Source: Neptunomonas phycophila
GTDB taxonomy: Bacteria > Pseudomonadota > Gammaproteobacteria > Pseudomonadales > Balneatricaceae
Reading direction: 5' to 3'
DNA: 64,000 nt
Assembly: GCF_001922575.1 (NCBI RefSeq)
Contig: NZ_MRCI01000001.1
Location: 558,001 to 622,000, forward strand
This document shows, one piece after another, positions 18,738 through 27,141 of the stretch; within the stretch, counting starts at the first letter, position 1, and the number at the start of each line of letters is the position of its first letter. The translations under genes and the position numbers were made by a program. A model generated the notes under the pieces. It ran no database searches. It saw only the letters and a list, made by a program, of their open reading frames with translations, and was not told the origin of the DNA.

Positions 18738-19889
18738 TCAGCCGGGACGCTGGTCAGTTAAAGAAGGTTCCTCTGGGCGCTCGGTTTCCTGAGGCTTATC
18801 AGCTACTTTTTTAAGGGTGCGTAAGCGCCCTTTTATATAGGCAGACATCCAATCTTGGTCGCTGAGAGTACGGCTCGTTGCTGGAAGCCTACTTTGTTTG
18901 TAAAAAGAGAGTTCGCTTCTATTGGCAGCGCGTTGACGTAACTTGTGAGAGGCTGATGTGTTTTGTGGGCTACTAGTAAAGGGCGTGTCTACATAAATAT
19001 CCATTACCGGTAGTTCAAGAAGTGGGACTAATGAGCGTAAACTTTGAGCATTTATATCGATGGATTGCTCAGCGTCGAGCATCAACAACCCAACACCATC
19101 AACTTGGTCTTTAATGTTAGCGCCCAAAGCGGCTGCCCAAACAGCTCCATCCCCAACTCCCAGCAGAATAATGGTTTCGTAGCCTCGCGCTTGTGCTGCC
19201 TGAATGGCAGCTAAGCCCAGTTGCGAAATGTAAGTAGCGTTATTTAACTGCTCAGCCGAGCTGGCCGCTTCTGCTGATGTGTTTGGCTCTTCTGCTGTTG
19301 CGACTGGCTCGTCTGCTGGTGTTTGCGTTTCATTATTAGGGGTGTCTACTGGCGTTTCTTCTGATGCTTGTTGTGCGTCTTCGGTTCCGCTTTCTGATGC
19401 GTTAGATAACCGTTTGAGGCTAGGTAACGTGCGTAAAGGTAAATCTGGAGTTTGTGGAATAGGCAGTACAAGGGAGAGTGTGGCCCAGCCATCTTGCGGT
19501 AGTTCGTTGCGTAATGTCTGGATGAAAACGGGCCAGCTAGAATGTGTTCGGCTGTCAGGAAAAATGATGACGATGCCGCGTTTTAAAGCGATATTTCTTT
19601 CTTTGAAAAGTGCAGGGAAGTTAGGTGAGTCTATAGTTAAGTCTAAAATCTCATCGCCTGCTATGCGAGAGTCTTGGTAAAGCGCGTTGATTAATTCGGC
19701 TTGTGGTAGTGGCTCCGTCCTTTCTTGAGGAGCTTTTTCGCTAGAAAGATCATCGGGCTGATTGGTGCTCGCTGAGTCTTGTGTTGTATTGGTTTCTTCA
19801 GTCTCTGCTGCCTGAGAATTTTGAGAAGGAAGTGTGGTGGCGAATATCAATAAAAATGAAAAAAACAAGCTAGACAATGGCGAAGTCAT
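18738..19889 (-). CDS. DUF3530-like exported protein
   Basis: A 383-aa protein with a signal peptide (LFFSFLLIFATTLPSQNSQA) and a low-complexity Thr/Glu/Ala-rich stretch after it and again at about residues 165-220. The core (RGIVIIFPDSRTHSSWPVFI; WATLSLVLPIP; ETIILLGVGDGAVWAAALGA) looks like an alpha/beta-hydrolase fold of the DUF3530 type, with GVGDGA in place of the usual GxSxG nucleophile elbow, so catalysis is doubtful. It is convergent to djlA and divergent from rpe. Confidence 0.8.
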   Translation of the reverse strand: MTSPLSSLFFSFLLIFATTLPSQNSQAAETEETNTTQDSASTNQPDDLSSEKAPQERTEPLPQAELINALYQDSRIAGDEILDLTIDSPNFPALFKERNIALKRGIVIIFPDSRTHSSWPVFIQTLRNELPQDGWATLSLVLPIPQTPDLPLRTLPSLKRLSNASESGTEDAQQASEETPVDTPNNETQTPADEPVATAEEPNTSAEAASSAEQLNNATYISQLGLAAIQAAQARGYETIILLGVGDGAVWAAALGANIKDQVDGVGLLMLDAEQSIDINAQSLRSLVPLLELPVMDIYVDTPFTSSPQNTSASHKLRQRAANRSELSFYKQSRLPATSRTLSDQDWMSAYIKGRLRTLKKVADKPQETERPEEPSLTDQRPG

Positions 19890-19981
19890 AGTGGGCTCGA
19901 GTAGTCGGTAATGGATTATCTTTATTCAGGCGTCTAGTCAGTTACAATAGCAGAAAATGCTAACTTGTTGGAAAAGTAACG

Positions 19982-20665
19982 ATGACAGATTTTAAAATAG
20001 CCCCCTCCATTTTATCAGCGGATTTTGCGCGTTTGGGCGAGGAAGTTGATGCCGTGTTAGAAGCGGGAGCTGATATTGTGCATTTCGATGTGATGGATAA
20101 TCATTATGTACCGAACTTAACGATCGGTCCTATGGTGTGTAAGGCGCTGCGCCAATACGGTATTACCGCTCCCATTGATGCACATCTGATGGTGAAACCT
20201 GTTGACCGGATTATAGGAGACTTCGTTGAGGCGGGAGCCAGCTATATTACTTTTCACCCAGAAGCATCTGAGCATATTGATAGGTCGCTCCAATTAATAC
20301 GTGAAGGAGGTTGCCTTTCTGGCCTGGTGTTTAATCCGGCCACACCATTGCATTATTTAGATTATGTAATGGATAAGGTTGATATGATTCTGCTGATGTC
20401 GGTTAACCCGGGTTTTGGTGGGCAAAAATTTATTCCGAGCACGCTCGAAAAGTTGAAGCTTGTACGAGAAAGAATAGAAAAGAGTGGTCGGAATATTCGT
20501 CTAGAAGTCGATGGTGGTGTGGGTATTCAAAATATCCGTGAAATAGCAGAAGCAGGGGCAGATACATTTGTGGCTGGCTCCGCTATCTTTAATGCGGATG
20601 ATTATCAAACAACTATAGCGGCAATGCGAGCTGAATTAGCTAAAGTGGGTTCGGTAACTTGCTAA
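19982..20665 (+). CDS. rpe: Ribulose-phosphate 3-epimerase
   Basis: Interconverts ribulose-5-phosphate and xylulose-5-phosphate in the pentose phosphate pathway. The 227-aa TIM-barrel has [15 protein letters not shown] at the start, [17 protein letters not shown] with the catalytic Asp and metal ligands, [17 protein letters not shown] (phosphate loop) and EVDGGVG. It is followed directly by gph, a common pairing. Confidence 0.98.
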   Translation: MTDFKIAPSILSADFARLGEEVDAVLEAGADIVHFDVMDNHYVPNLTIGPMVCKALRQYGITAPIDAHLMVKPVDRIIGDFVEAGASYITFHPEASEHIDRSLQLIREGGCLSGLVFNPATPLHYLDYVMDKVDMILLMSVNPGFGGQKFIPSTLEKLKLVRERIEKSGRNIRLEVDGGVGIQNIREIAEAGADTFVAGSAIFNADDYQTTIAAMRAELAKVGSVTC

Positions 20666-20688
20666 TACGACCCTTATTCGGAGGGGGC

Positions 20689-21324
20689 TTGCCCTCTCTG
20701 ATCATATTTGATCTGGATGGTACGCTTGTTGATAGTGTTCCTGATATTGCTGCGTCAGTTGATGAGGCGCTAACAAGTGTCGGCTTGCATAAGGCTGGTG
20801 AACACAATGTTAGGCGATGGGTAGGTAATGGGGTTAATGCTCTGATTGAGCGGGCAGTGGCAGATCAAATGGCTAGTGACCAGTTTGAAGAGGTGCTGAG
20901 TCAGTTCCAGTTAGCTTACAGCCAATCTTACTCAAAACGCAGTTATGTTTATTCCGGGGTTATTAGTTTCTTAGAAAAGTGCCGCTCGGAAAATATTTTC
21001 TTGTCTCTTATCACGAACAAGCCCGGTCGATACACATTGCCGCTGTTAAGAGCGCTAGATTTAGAAAAATATTTTTGGAATGTGTTATCAGGAGATAGTC
21101 TTGAGGAAAAAAAGCCTCATCCTATGCCGCTTGAATATCAATTAGACTTATTGAAAATTAGGCCAGATGAAGCCCTGATGATTGGGGACTCTGTTACAGA
21201 TGCTCAAGCTGCGAAGGCCGCGGCGGTGCCATTTCTTGGTGTGTCTTACGGCTATAATCATGGGGTATCTTTGGCTGATGATTATCCTATTGTGGTTGAC
21301 TCTCTAAATGATATTGTTTTTTAG
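20689..21324 (+). CDS. gph: Phosphoglycolate phosphatase
   Basis: HAD-superfamily phosphatase that removes 2-phosphoglycolate. It has LIIFDLDGTLVDSVPDIA with the nucleophilic Asp, SLITNKPG (motif II region) and MIGDSVTDAQAAKAA (motif IV). No ATG is available at the 5' end. I choose the TTG at 20689 because GGAGG lies just upstream and the protein would then begin right before the DxDGTL strand; a TTG at 20659 that overlaps rpe is the alternative (221 aa). Confidence 0.93.
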   Translation: MPSLIIFDLDGTLVDSVPDIAASVDEALTSVGLHKAGEHNVRRWVGNGVNALIERAVADQMASDQFEEVLSQFQLAYSQSYSKRSYVYSGVISFLEKCRSENIFLSLITNKPGRYTLPLLRALDLEKYFWNVLSGDSLEEKKPHPMPLEYQLDLLKIRPDEALMIGDSVTDAQAAKAAAVPFLGVSYGYNHGVSLADDYPIVVDSLNDIVF

Positions 21325-21693
21325 AGTCTTAAAATTATTTATTTATCCTTTAAAAAGTTCTTGATGTTATCTTTAATTTTGATATGTTTTTAAACGCTTT
21401 TAAATTAAAGCCGTTATGCAATATATAAAATGTTTAAGCATTTTTTTGTGTAAGAAAAGTGTCGCTTATTGTGAGTCTGTAAGTGATTGATAATTATGTT
21501 TATTTGATTATCGGTCTTTAAATGTCGCAAATGAGAGACAAGTTGGAAATGGATTTCTTTGCCTGATATTCGTGTGACAGTTTAATCGTCGCTATATAAC
21601 CTGTCTTTGCTGAAGTTGATGTTTTTTGGCATAGAATTTTCATGTCAGGTCTCGAGCGGTATAAACATGATTAATTGCCTAGAGATAAAATTA
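21325..21693. other. AT-rich intergenic region before the exopolysaccharide locus
   Basis: About 370 bases between gph and the first gene of the locus are strongly AT-rich, with many T and A runs. The only arms I see are short ones (GCTTT/AAAGC near 21399-21414). I find no gene, tRNA or clear terminator. It probably carries the promoter of the next gene, but no confident -35/-10 pair stands out. Confidence 0.5.
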
Positions 21694-22287
21694 ATGCAGC
21701 TTTCTTTTGAATTAACTAGCCATCCACTATTGTTAAAAAATTATTACCGCATTAGAGAGTCTTGTTTTAGAAAAGACCTCGGCTTGGTCGAATTTAATGG
21801 CGGTGAAGATATTTTTGATCGTAACGGATTAACACTGGTGATCAAGGATGGTCATCATTGTGTTGGAGGTTTGCGGTTAACAGGAAATAAAGAGCATGGA
21901 CCTGGATTTCTCCCTGTAGAGCAAGACGGCTTCTCTTTGAAGGCATCATGCCATGAGTTACTCGCTGGTGATGTTAATTATTGTCAGTGGTCTAGATTGG
22001 TTATTGCGCCTGAATATAGAAATAAAGTCGACTTGGTGATGTTGGTAGACAAGATGATTGGGATTGCTGGATCTTTGGGTTACAGCTACGCTTTTTTTGT
22101 TTCTGGCAAAACGCAAGCTAGGTTTTATAAACGATATCATAACAAAGTGGGCTACAGTTATGATGTGTTAGATGATATCCAGCTGCCCGTTGAGCCTGGG
22201 TTTGAAGGGCTTCCTCATGTGATAGCGGTATCACGAGTAGATCAGCCAATGGCTTATGAGAATGTGTCATCAGGCCAAGTAGCATGA
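21694..22287 (+). CDS. GNAT/autoinducer-synthase-fold acyltransferase, unnamed
   Basis: A protein of about 197 aa with features of the LuxI/N-acyl amino acid synthase side of the GNAT fold: an N-terminal YYRIRESCFRKDLG (compare the R and W/F pattern of LuxI), CVGGLRLTGN (compare GxxRLL), WSRLVIAPEYR, and a C-terminal YSYAFFVSGKTQARFYKR before GYSY. The substrate is unknown. The frame stays open upstream with possible ATG at 21667 and TTG at 21607; I prefer ATG 21694 because homology-like sequence starts there. It stands alone upstream of the XrtA operon, 204 bases before it. Confidence 0.72.
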   Translation: MQLSFELTSHPLLLKNYYRIRESCFRKDLGLVEFNGGEDIFDRNGLTLVIKDGHHCVGGLRLTGNKEHGPGFLPVEQDGFSLKASCHELLAGDVNYCQWSRLVIAPEYRNKVDLVMLVDKMIGIAGSLGYSYAFFVSGKTQARFYKRYHNKVGYSYDVLDDIQLPVEPGFEGLPHVIAVSRVDQPMAYENVSSGQVA

Positions 22288-22346
22288 GGTAAAAGTTATA
22301 CGCTTTCGATTCGCGTTCATTTCTCCGTAATCTTGTTAATGTAAAC

Positions 22347-22374
22347 TTGTCTGTAATTAGTATCGAAATATAAA
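22347..22374 (+). promoter_or_regulatory. Possible sigma-70 promoter of the exopolysaccharide operon
   Basis: TTGTCT (four of six) and TATAAA (five of six) are separated by 16 bases, about 118 bases upstream of the operon's GTG start. It is the best pair in the 204-bp gap. I saw no sigma-54 (GG-N10-GC) element there, even though a sigma-54 activator closes the locus. Confidence 0.35.
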
Positions 22375-22491
22375 AAACTGACGCAGTCTATCGACAAAGG
22401 TGCGTTATGTGGTAGATTTTACTGATTAGAGCGCAGGAGAATCAGCTAATTATGGGCTGGTTTGAATATGGATGTTACGGAGGGATCGTAA

Positions 22492-23133
22492 GTGCTTGTA
22501 TCTAAAAGGAAACAGGCCGCGTGGTTGAAAGCAGTTGGGCTTTCCATGGCGGTAGCATTAGTTTCAGGGTGTTCAACGTCATCCTCTTTACCATCAGTTT
22601 CTGATGAGCAAAGGCTTGCTCAACCCGATTACGAATATGTGATCGGGGCTGGAGACTCACTTCAAATATTTGTTTGGGGCAACGAAGAGTTGTCAGGTTC
22701 TGTGCCTGTTCGCCCAGATGGAAAAATCACAACACGCTTGGTTGAAGACTTGGAAGCCAGTGGAAAAACATCCACAGAGCTTGCTAGAGAGATTGAGAGT
22801 GTCTATTCGCGATATATCAAAAACCCCGTTGTTACTGTGATGGTTAATGGCTTTGTGGCCACACCAGAACAGCAAGTTAGGATTGTGGGTGCAGGTGTTA
22901 CGCCGCTGAGTATTCCTTATCGTAAACACATGACCTTACTGGACTTAATGGTCGCAGTGGGTGGATTAAATGAGTTTGCAGATGGAGACAAAGCAGTGCT
23001 TGTACGCTCCTTTGATGGAGAGCAAACGTCCTATGGTTTGAAACTTGATAGCTTGTTGCGTGACGGCGATATTGGCGCAAACTTAGCGCTGATGCCTGGT
23101 GATATTGTGATCATTCCAGAAGCTTGGTTCTAG
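22492..23133 (+). CDS. Polysaccharide export lipoprotein (Wza-like, XrtA-associated)
   Basis: Outer-membrane/periplasmic export component of the polysaccharide machine. The 213-aa protein has a lipoprotein signal with lipobox VSGC (cysteine near residue 28), then a poly_export domain (YVIGAGDSLQIFVWGNEELSGSVPVRPDG, read across residues 50-80) and a SLBB-like segment (VRIVGAG). It is short compared with Wza, as is normal for the exosortase-linked form. The start is GTG 22492, fixed by GGAGGG six bases upstream. First gene of the long plus-strand operon. Confidence 0.9.
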   Translation: MLVSKRKQAAWLKAVGLSMAVALVSGCSTSSSLPSVSDEQRLAQPDYEYVIGAGDSLQIFVWGNEELSGSVPVRPDGKITTRLVEDLEASGKTSTELAREIESVYSRYIKNPVVTVMVNGFVATPEQQVRIVGAGVTPLSIPYRKHMTLLDLMVAVGGLNEFADGDKAVLVRSFDGEQTSYGLKLDSLLRDGDIGANLALMPGDIVIIPEAWF

Positions 23134-23159
23134 TCAGAATAACACCGAGGCATTAGTTT

Positions 23160-24740
23160 ATGCGTGAAATAATTTCCCAAATCTCTGAGTATGTTTGGGG
23201 TGTATGGCGTTTTCGTTGGATCTCCTTGGCTGCTGTTTGGATGGTAGCCATTGTTGGGTGGGTTGTCGTTGCGTTAACGCCTGAACAGTATCTCGCTTCT
23301 GCAAGGGTTCATGTTGATACGAACACCGTCTTGAGACCTTTGCTTAGGGGATTGGCGGTTCAGCCTGATGTAGATGAGCGAATCGCATTGATGAGCAAGA
23401 CGATGTTAAGTCGTCCAAACCTTGAAAAGCTGATGCGAATGGCTGATTTGGATTTAGCTGTTCGTAATGAAGAACAAAAAGAGAAAGTAATGGACGATTT
23501 AAAAAAATCCATTTCTCTTTCGGGTGATAGGCGTAACGCTTCTCTATATACAGTGACGTTTAAAAACGAAGATCGTGAAGTGGCAAAAAAAGTCGTTGAA
23601 TCTATGTTGACGGTTTTTGTGGAAAGCGCGTTAGGCGATAAGCGTAAAGACAGCTCCGGTGCCCAAGACTTCTTGAATAAACAAATAGCAGATTACGAGC
23701 AGCGTTTGACCGAGGCTGAAGCTCGCCTTTCTGATTTTAAGCAGCGTAATTCTGGTTTGCTTCCTTCCGAAATGGATGACTACTACAAGCGCTTAGAGTT
23801 TGAGCGCGAGCAGTTAGCATCTGCTGAGTTGCAGTTGAAAGCCGTTAAGAATCGCCGTGATGAACTGCAACGTCAAATAGAAGGTGAAGAACCCGTATTC
23901 CTTTCTAGCCAAATAGAGTTTTCTCCTCAGGTTGTAGCTATCGATAAACGAATAACAGCGATGCAGAATAATTTGGATAGCTTGCTGTTGCGTTATACAG
24001 ACCTGCATCCTTCGGTTATACAGATTAAAGATATGCTGGGTGACTTGGAAAAAGAAAAATCAGCCGCTATAGCTGCTATTAAACGGTCTGCTCCTGATCA
24101 ATATGCCAGCTTAAACGATAATCCTGTTTATCAGCAGATGCGTTCAATGTTGTCTGAAACCGAAGCTTCAGAAGCTGAGCTGTCCACTCGGGCGCAAGAA
24201 TACAAGCTCAGAGTTCAATCGTTGGAAGATAAGATAAACCAGATTCCTTTGCTTGAAAGCGAGCATCAACAGCTGACACGAGATTATGATGTGATTTCTC
24301 GTCAGCACCAAACTTTATTAAGCCGCCGTGAGTCAGCAAGAATTTCGGGCAATGTTGAACAAGCGGCTGACGACGTGACATTTAGGATCATTGATCCGCC
24401 ATTTGCACCGCTTAAACCTAACGAACCAAATAAATTACTAATGAATGTTATTGTGTTGGTTGGGGCTATCGGTACAGGGCTGGGTATTGGCTTATTAATG
24501 TCATTACTTAAGCCTGTAGTAAGCACGCGAGCAACTTTGAATAAAATAACAGGCTTCCCAGTGCTTGGTTCTGTTCAACTGATTCGGTCACCTTTGGAAC
24601 GTAGGCAACAGCTCGTTAACACGATGGTTTTTGCCTGTGTCGCGTTAAGTTTGGTCGTATTATTTGTTGGTATTTCAGTTTTCCAAGGCATGGATATGCA
24701 ACTGGCTAACTTGGTAACTAAAATGGAAGTTCTGGTATGA
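23160..24740 (+). CDS. Chain-length determinant / Wzz-like polysaccharide co-polymerase (XrtA-associated)
   Basis: Inner-membrane protein controlling polymer length and export. The 526-aa protein has a first membrane helix at about residues 20-38 (WISLAAVWMVAIVGWVVVA), a Wzz domain, a long coiled-coil periplasmic region (about 160-400, rich in Glu/Gln/Arg), and C-terminal helices near residues 428-446 and 488-506. No kinase domain is attached; the kinase is the next ORF, overlapping by four bases. Confidence 0.92.
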   Translation: MREIISQISEYVWGVWRFRWISLAAVWMVAIVGWVVVALTPEQYLASARVHVDTNTVLRPLLRGLAVQPDVDERIALMSKTMLSRPNLEKLMRMADLDLAVRNEEQKEKVMDDLKKSISLSGDRRNASLYTVTFKNEDREVAKKVVESMLTVFVESALGDKRKDSSGAQDFLNKQIADYEQRLTEAEARLSDFKQRNSGLLPSEMDDYYKRLEFEREQLASAELQLKAVKNRRDELQRQIEGEEPVFLSSQIEFSPQVVAIDKRITAMQNNLDSLLLRYTDLHPSVIQIKDMLGDLEKEKSAAIAAIKRSAPDQYASLNDNPVYQQMRSMLSETEASEAELSTRAQEYKLRVQSLEDKINQIPLLESEHQQLTRDYDVISRQHQTLLSRRESARISGNVEQAADDVTFRIIDPPFAPLKPNEPNKLLMNVIVLVGAIGTGLGIGLLMSLLKPVVSTRATLNKITGFPVLGSVQLIRSPLERRQQLVNTMVFACVALSLVVLFVGISVFQGMDMQLANLVTKMEVLV

Positions 24741-25696
24741 GTATCATCGAAAAAGCAGTTAATAAGCTTGAGCGAGCAGTCTCAAAACCAGATGCGAATG
24801 GATCGGTGCAAACACCTAAGCCGTCAGTTGCTCGTACGGCACCCGTTGAAACCCCTACTCCTAAACAGGGAGCCGTAAAGGTTCAATCTACTTCGGCTGA
24901 GAGCGCTCCGTCTGCGTTTAAAAATTTCGTGGAAATTCCTGTGGCACGTTTGTCTGCTTCAGGGATGGTTAGCCCTGATTCGCCGCGTTCAACTATTGCA
25001 GAGGAATACCGGAGCATTAAGCGTCCTTTGCTGATGAACATCAACGGGCAAACGGCCGCGAATGTTAAACACCCTAACTTGATCATGGTGGCTAGTTCGC
25101 TATCAGGCGAGGGTAAGACCTTTTCGGCGATTAACCTAGCGATGAGTATCGCGATGGAGCAAGATAAGTCTGTTTTGTTTATTGACGCTGATGTATCCAA
25201 AGCCTCGGCCGGTCGTATGTTGGGCATTGATGGACACACCCCAGGCTTAACTGATCTTTTGCTCGATAATAGTGTTCAAGTTAAAGATGTACTTGTGCAA
25301 ACCAATATATCTAACCTGAGAATTTTGCCAGCAGGTAATGTTCATGAACGAGCGACTGAGTTGCTCGCAAGTGAAAATATGAAGTCGCTGATGCAGGAGC
25401 TCGCAGAACGCTATTCGGACCGGGTAGTTGTTTTTGATTCACCGCCTTTATTGTTAACTACTGAAGCATCTGTTTTGGCCAATTTGATGGGGCAGATTCT
25501 ATTTGTTGTTGCTGCAGAGCAAACATCTCAAGAAGCTGTTTTGGAGGGTATTAGCAAAATTAACTCCGATGCGGTCGTTGGTATGCTGTTGAACAAAGCT
25601 AAACATAAGTCGATTAGTAAATACGGCTACGGATATGGCTACGGATATGGCTATGGTAGCCGTGTTGAGTCAACCTCCCCGGAACCTGCAAGCTAG
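24737..25696 (+). CDS. Capsular polysaccharide tyrosine autokinase (BY-kinase, XrtA-associated)
   Basis: Cytoplasmic BY-kinase that phosphorylates itself on tyrosines and regulates polysaccharide assembly with its Wzz partner. The 319-aa protein has EEYRSIKRPLLMN, the Walker A SSLSGEGKTFSAINLA, Walker A' LFIDADVSKASAGRM and Walker B VVVFDSPPLL. The C-terminus ends with six Tyr-Gly pairs, the phosphorylation cluster. A separate low-molecular-weight phosphatase gene at 56340 could act on it. Confidence 0.93.
   Translation: MSIIEKAVNKLERAVSKPDANGSVQTPKPSVARTAPVETPTPKQGAVKVQSTSAESAPSAFKNFVEIPVARLSASGMVSPDSPRSTIAEEYRSIKRPLLMNINGQTAANVKHPNLIMVASSLSGEGKTFSAINLAMSIAMEQDKSVLFIDADVSKASAGRMLGIDGHTPGLTDLLLDNSVQVKDVLVQTNISNLRILPAGNVHERATELLASENMKSLMQELAERYSDRVVVFDSPPLLLTTEASVLANLMGQILFVVAAEQTSQEAVLEGISKINSDAVVGMLLNKAKHKSISKYGYGYGYGYGYGSRVESTSPEPAS
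25622..25657 (+). repeat. Short tandem repeat encoding six Tyr-Gly pairs
   Basis: Two copies of the 12-mer GGCTACGGATAT stand head-to-tail inside a 36-base run of alternating Tyr and Gly codons at the kinase C-terminus. The near-identical units could slip during replication, changing the number of phosphorylatable tyrosines in steps of two without a frameshift. Confidence 0.8.
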
Positions 25697-25708
25697 ATAG
25701 GTGTTGTT

Positions 25709-27127
25709 ATGAAGGGATTCAAAAAGCAGGTTTCACAGGTGTGTGTTTTAGCGGCAATAATGCCGGCTATGGTTAATGCTGCTAACTGGACGCTTGATAA
25801 AGGTGTCTCAGTCAGTGAGGTGTTAACTGATAACGAAAATCTAGAAGAAGATAATACAGATGCGGCGTTGATTACTTCGGTAACTCCCTATTTGACGCTA
25901 AAGGGGGAAGGTGCTCGTTTAAAAGTCAACCTTAATACACAGCTTGAGTTTACAACTTCAGATGAAGGGCACTTTAACCCTCGTTTGGGGGCCTCGGCAA
26001 ATGCCGAGTTAGTCGAGCAAACAGTATTTTTAGATACCAGTGCCAATGTAACCCAAAATACTGTTGATGCATTTCGTTCAAGTGGCATAGACTCGCTAAA
26101 CGATACAAACAATTCCAATACCACTTATAACTTCCAGATTAGCCCTCATACGCGAAGCCATTTCGCCAATGTTGCCGACCTCAGGACTCGTTACACATTC
26201 AATCATCAGTCTAATAGCAGTGATGATGTGAATAGTTCTAAGAGTCATGGTCTCAATGCTAACTTATCCAGTGGAACTGATTTTCACCGGTTTGATTGGA
26301 ATGTAGCGGCCAGCTATAAAGATACAAGCTCGTCTAGTGATGATTCTTCATCAGATTTAGGCTCTTTAGATGTAACGTTGGGCTACCAGATAAGCCCAAA
26401 GTTGCGCGTCAGTGTGACAGCAGGTGAAGAGTGGAATGATTATAGCTCTTCTCGCTCATCTAATGACGGTGATTTGTGGCAGGGAAGTTTGCATTGGACA
26501 CCAACGCCCAGAACGAGTTTGGATCTTGGTTATGGTGAGCGCTATTTTGGAAGTTGGCCGACCTTGGCCTTTTCGCACCGAAGCCGACATAGCATTTTTT
26601 CGGCTAGCTATTCTAAAGAGCTAACTGACAGCGCTACCCAGTTGAGCGAGATTCGCACATATCAAACAGTCAATGCTGATGGGAACCCTGTTAACCCTAT
26701 AACGGGGGCACCGTTGCCAGTGGTGAGCGAATTGATAAATATACAAGAAGGTTTGTTTATTGATGAGAAGCTCACAGTAGCCTGGTCATTAATTGGTGTG
26801 CGAAGTTCTTTAACCTTTTCTGGTTCGCGCTCTAGACAGATATATGAAACGACTCGTCCTGATGAAATTACCACAAATTACTCGGTAAGTTTTAGTCGGA
26901 GTTTATCTCCTGTTTTAGACTTTTCAACGAGCTACTATCTACGTGGTCAGACAAGTAATAATGGTCTTGATACTGATACTCAATCCCTCAGTTTTAGCTT
27001 GATGCGACAAGTTGTTGATGGCGGAACTTTGGCTTTCTCTTATATGTATTCGCTTCGCGATAGCGATCTACCTTCTGATGATTACACAGAAAATAGATTG
27101 CAATTTGCCTATACATTTCAATTTTAA
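25709..27127 (+). CDS. Outer-membrane beta-barrel protein (XrtA/PEP-CTERM system-associated)
   Basis: A 472-aa protein with a signal peptide (VSQVCVLAAIMPAMVNAA) and many alternating short beta strands rich in Ser, Asp, Asn and Tyr, ending in an aromatic C-terminal strand LQFAYTFQF, the usual signal for outer-membrane insertion. Family and place (between the tyrosine kinase and wecB) match the TIGR03016-type outer-membrane protein of exosortase loci. A role as a polysaccharide pore is inferred from position. Confidence 0.85.
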   Translation: MKGFKKQVSQVCVLAAIMPAMVNAANWTLDKGVSVSEVLTDNENLEEDNTDAALITSVTPYLTLKGEGARLKVNLNTQLEFTTSDEGHFNPRLGASANAELVEQTVFLDTSANVTQNTVDAFRSSGIDSLNDTNNSNTTYNFQISPHTRSHFANVADLRTRYTFNHQSNSSDDVNSSKSHGLNANLSSGTDFHRFDWNVAASYKDTSSSSDDSSSDLGSLDVTLGYQISPKLRVSVTAGEEWNDYSSSRSSNDGDLWQGSLHWTPTPRTSLDLGYGERYFGSWPTLAFSHRSRHSIFSASYSKELTDSATQLSEIRTYQTVNADGNPVNPITGAPLPVVSELINIQEGLFIDEKLTVAWSLIGVRSSLTFSGSRSRQIYETTRPDEITTNYSVSFSRSLSPVLDFSTSYYLRGQTSNNGLDTDTQSLSFSLMRQVVDGGTLAFSYMYSLRDSDLPSDDYTENRLQFAYTFQF

Positions 27128-27141
27128 AGAGGCCGTCCAGA

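Noticed and set aside
21399-21414. Terminator of gph (GCTTT/AAAGC)
   Set aside because: The stem is only five base pairs with no following T-run, and it lies 75 bases after the stop.
22288-22491. Sigma-54 promoter before the export operon, expected because PrsR is a sigma-54 activator
   Set aside because: I looked for GG-N10-GC in this gap and in those before 21694, 59644 and 60587 and found none convincing; near misses had spacers of 8 or 14.
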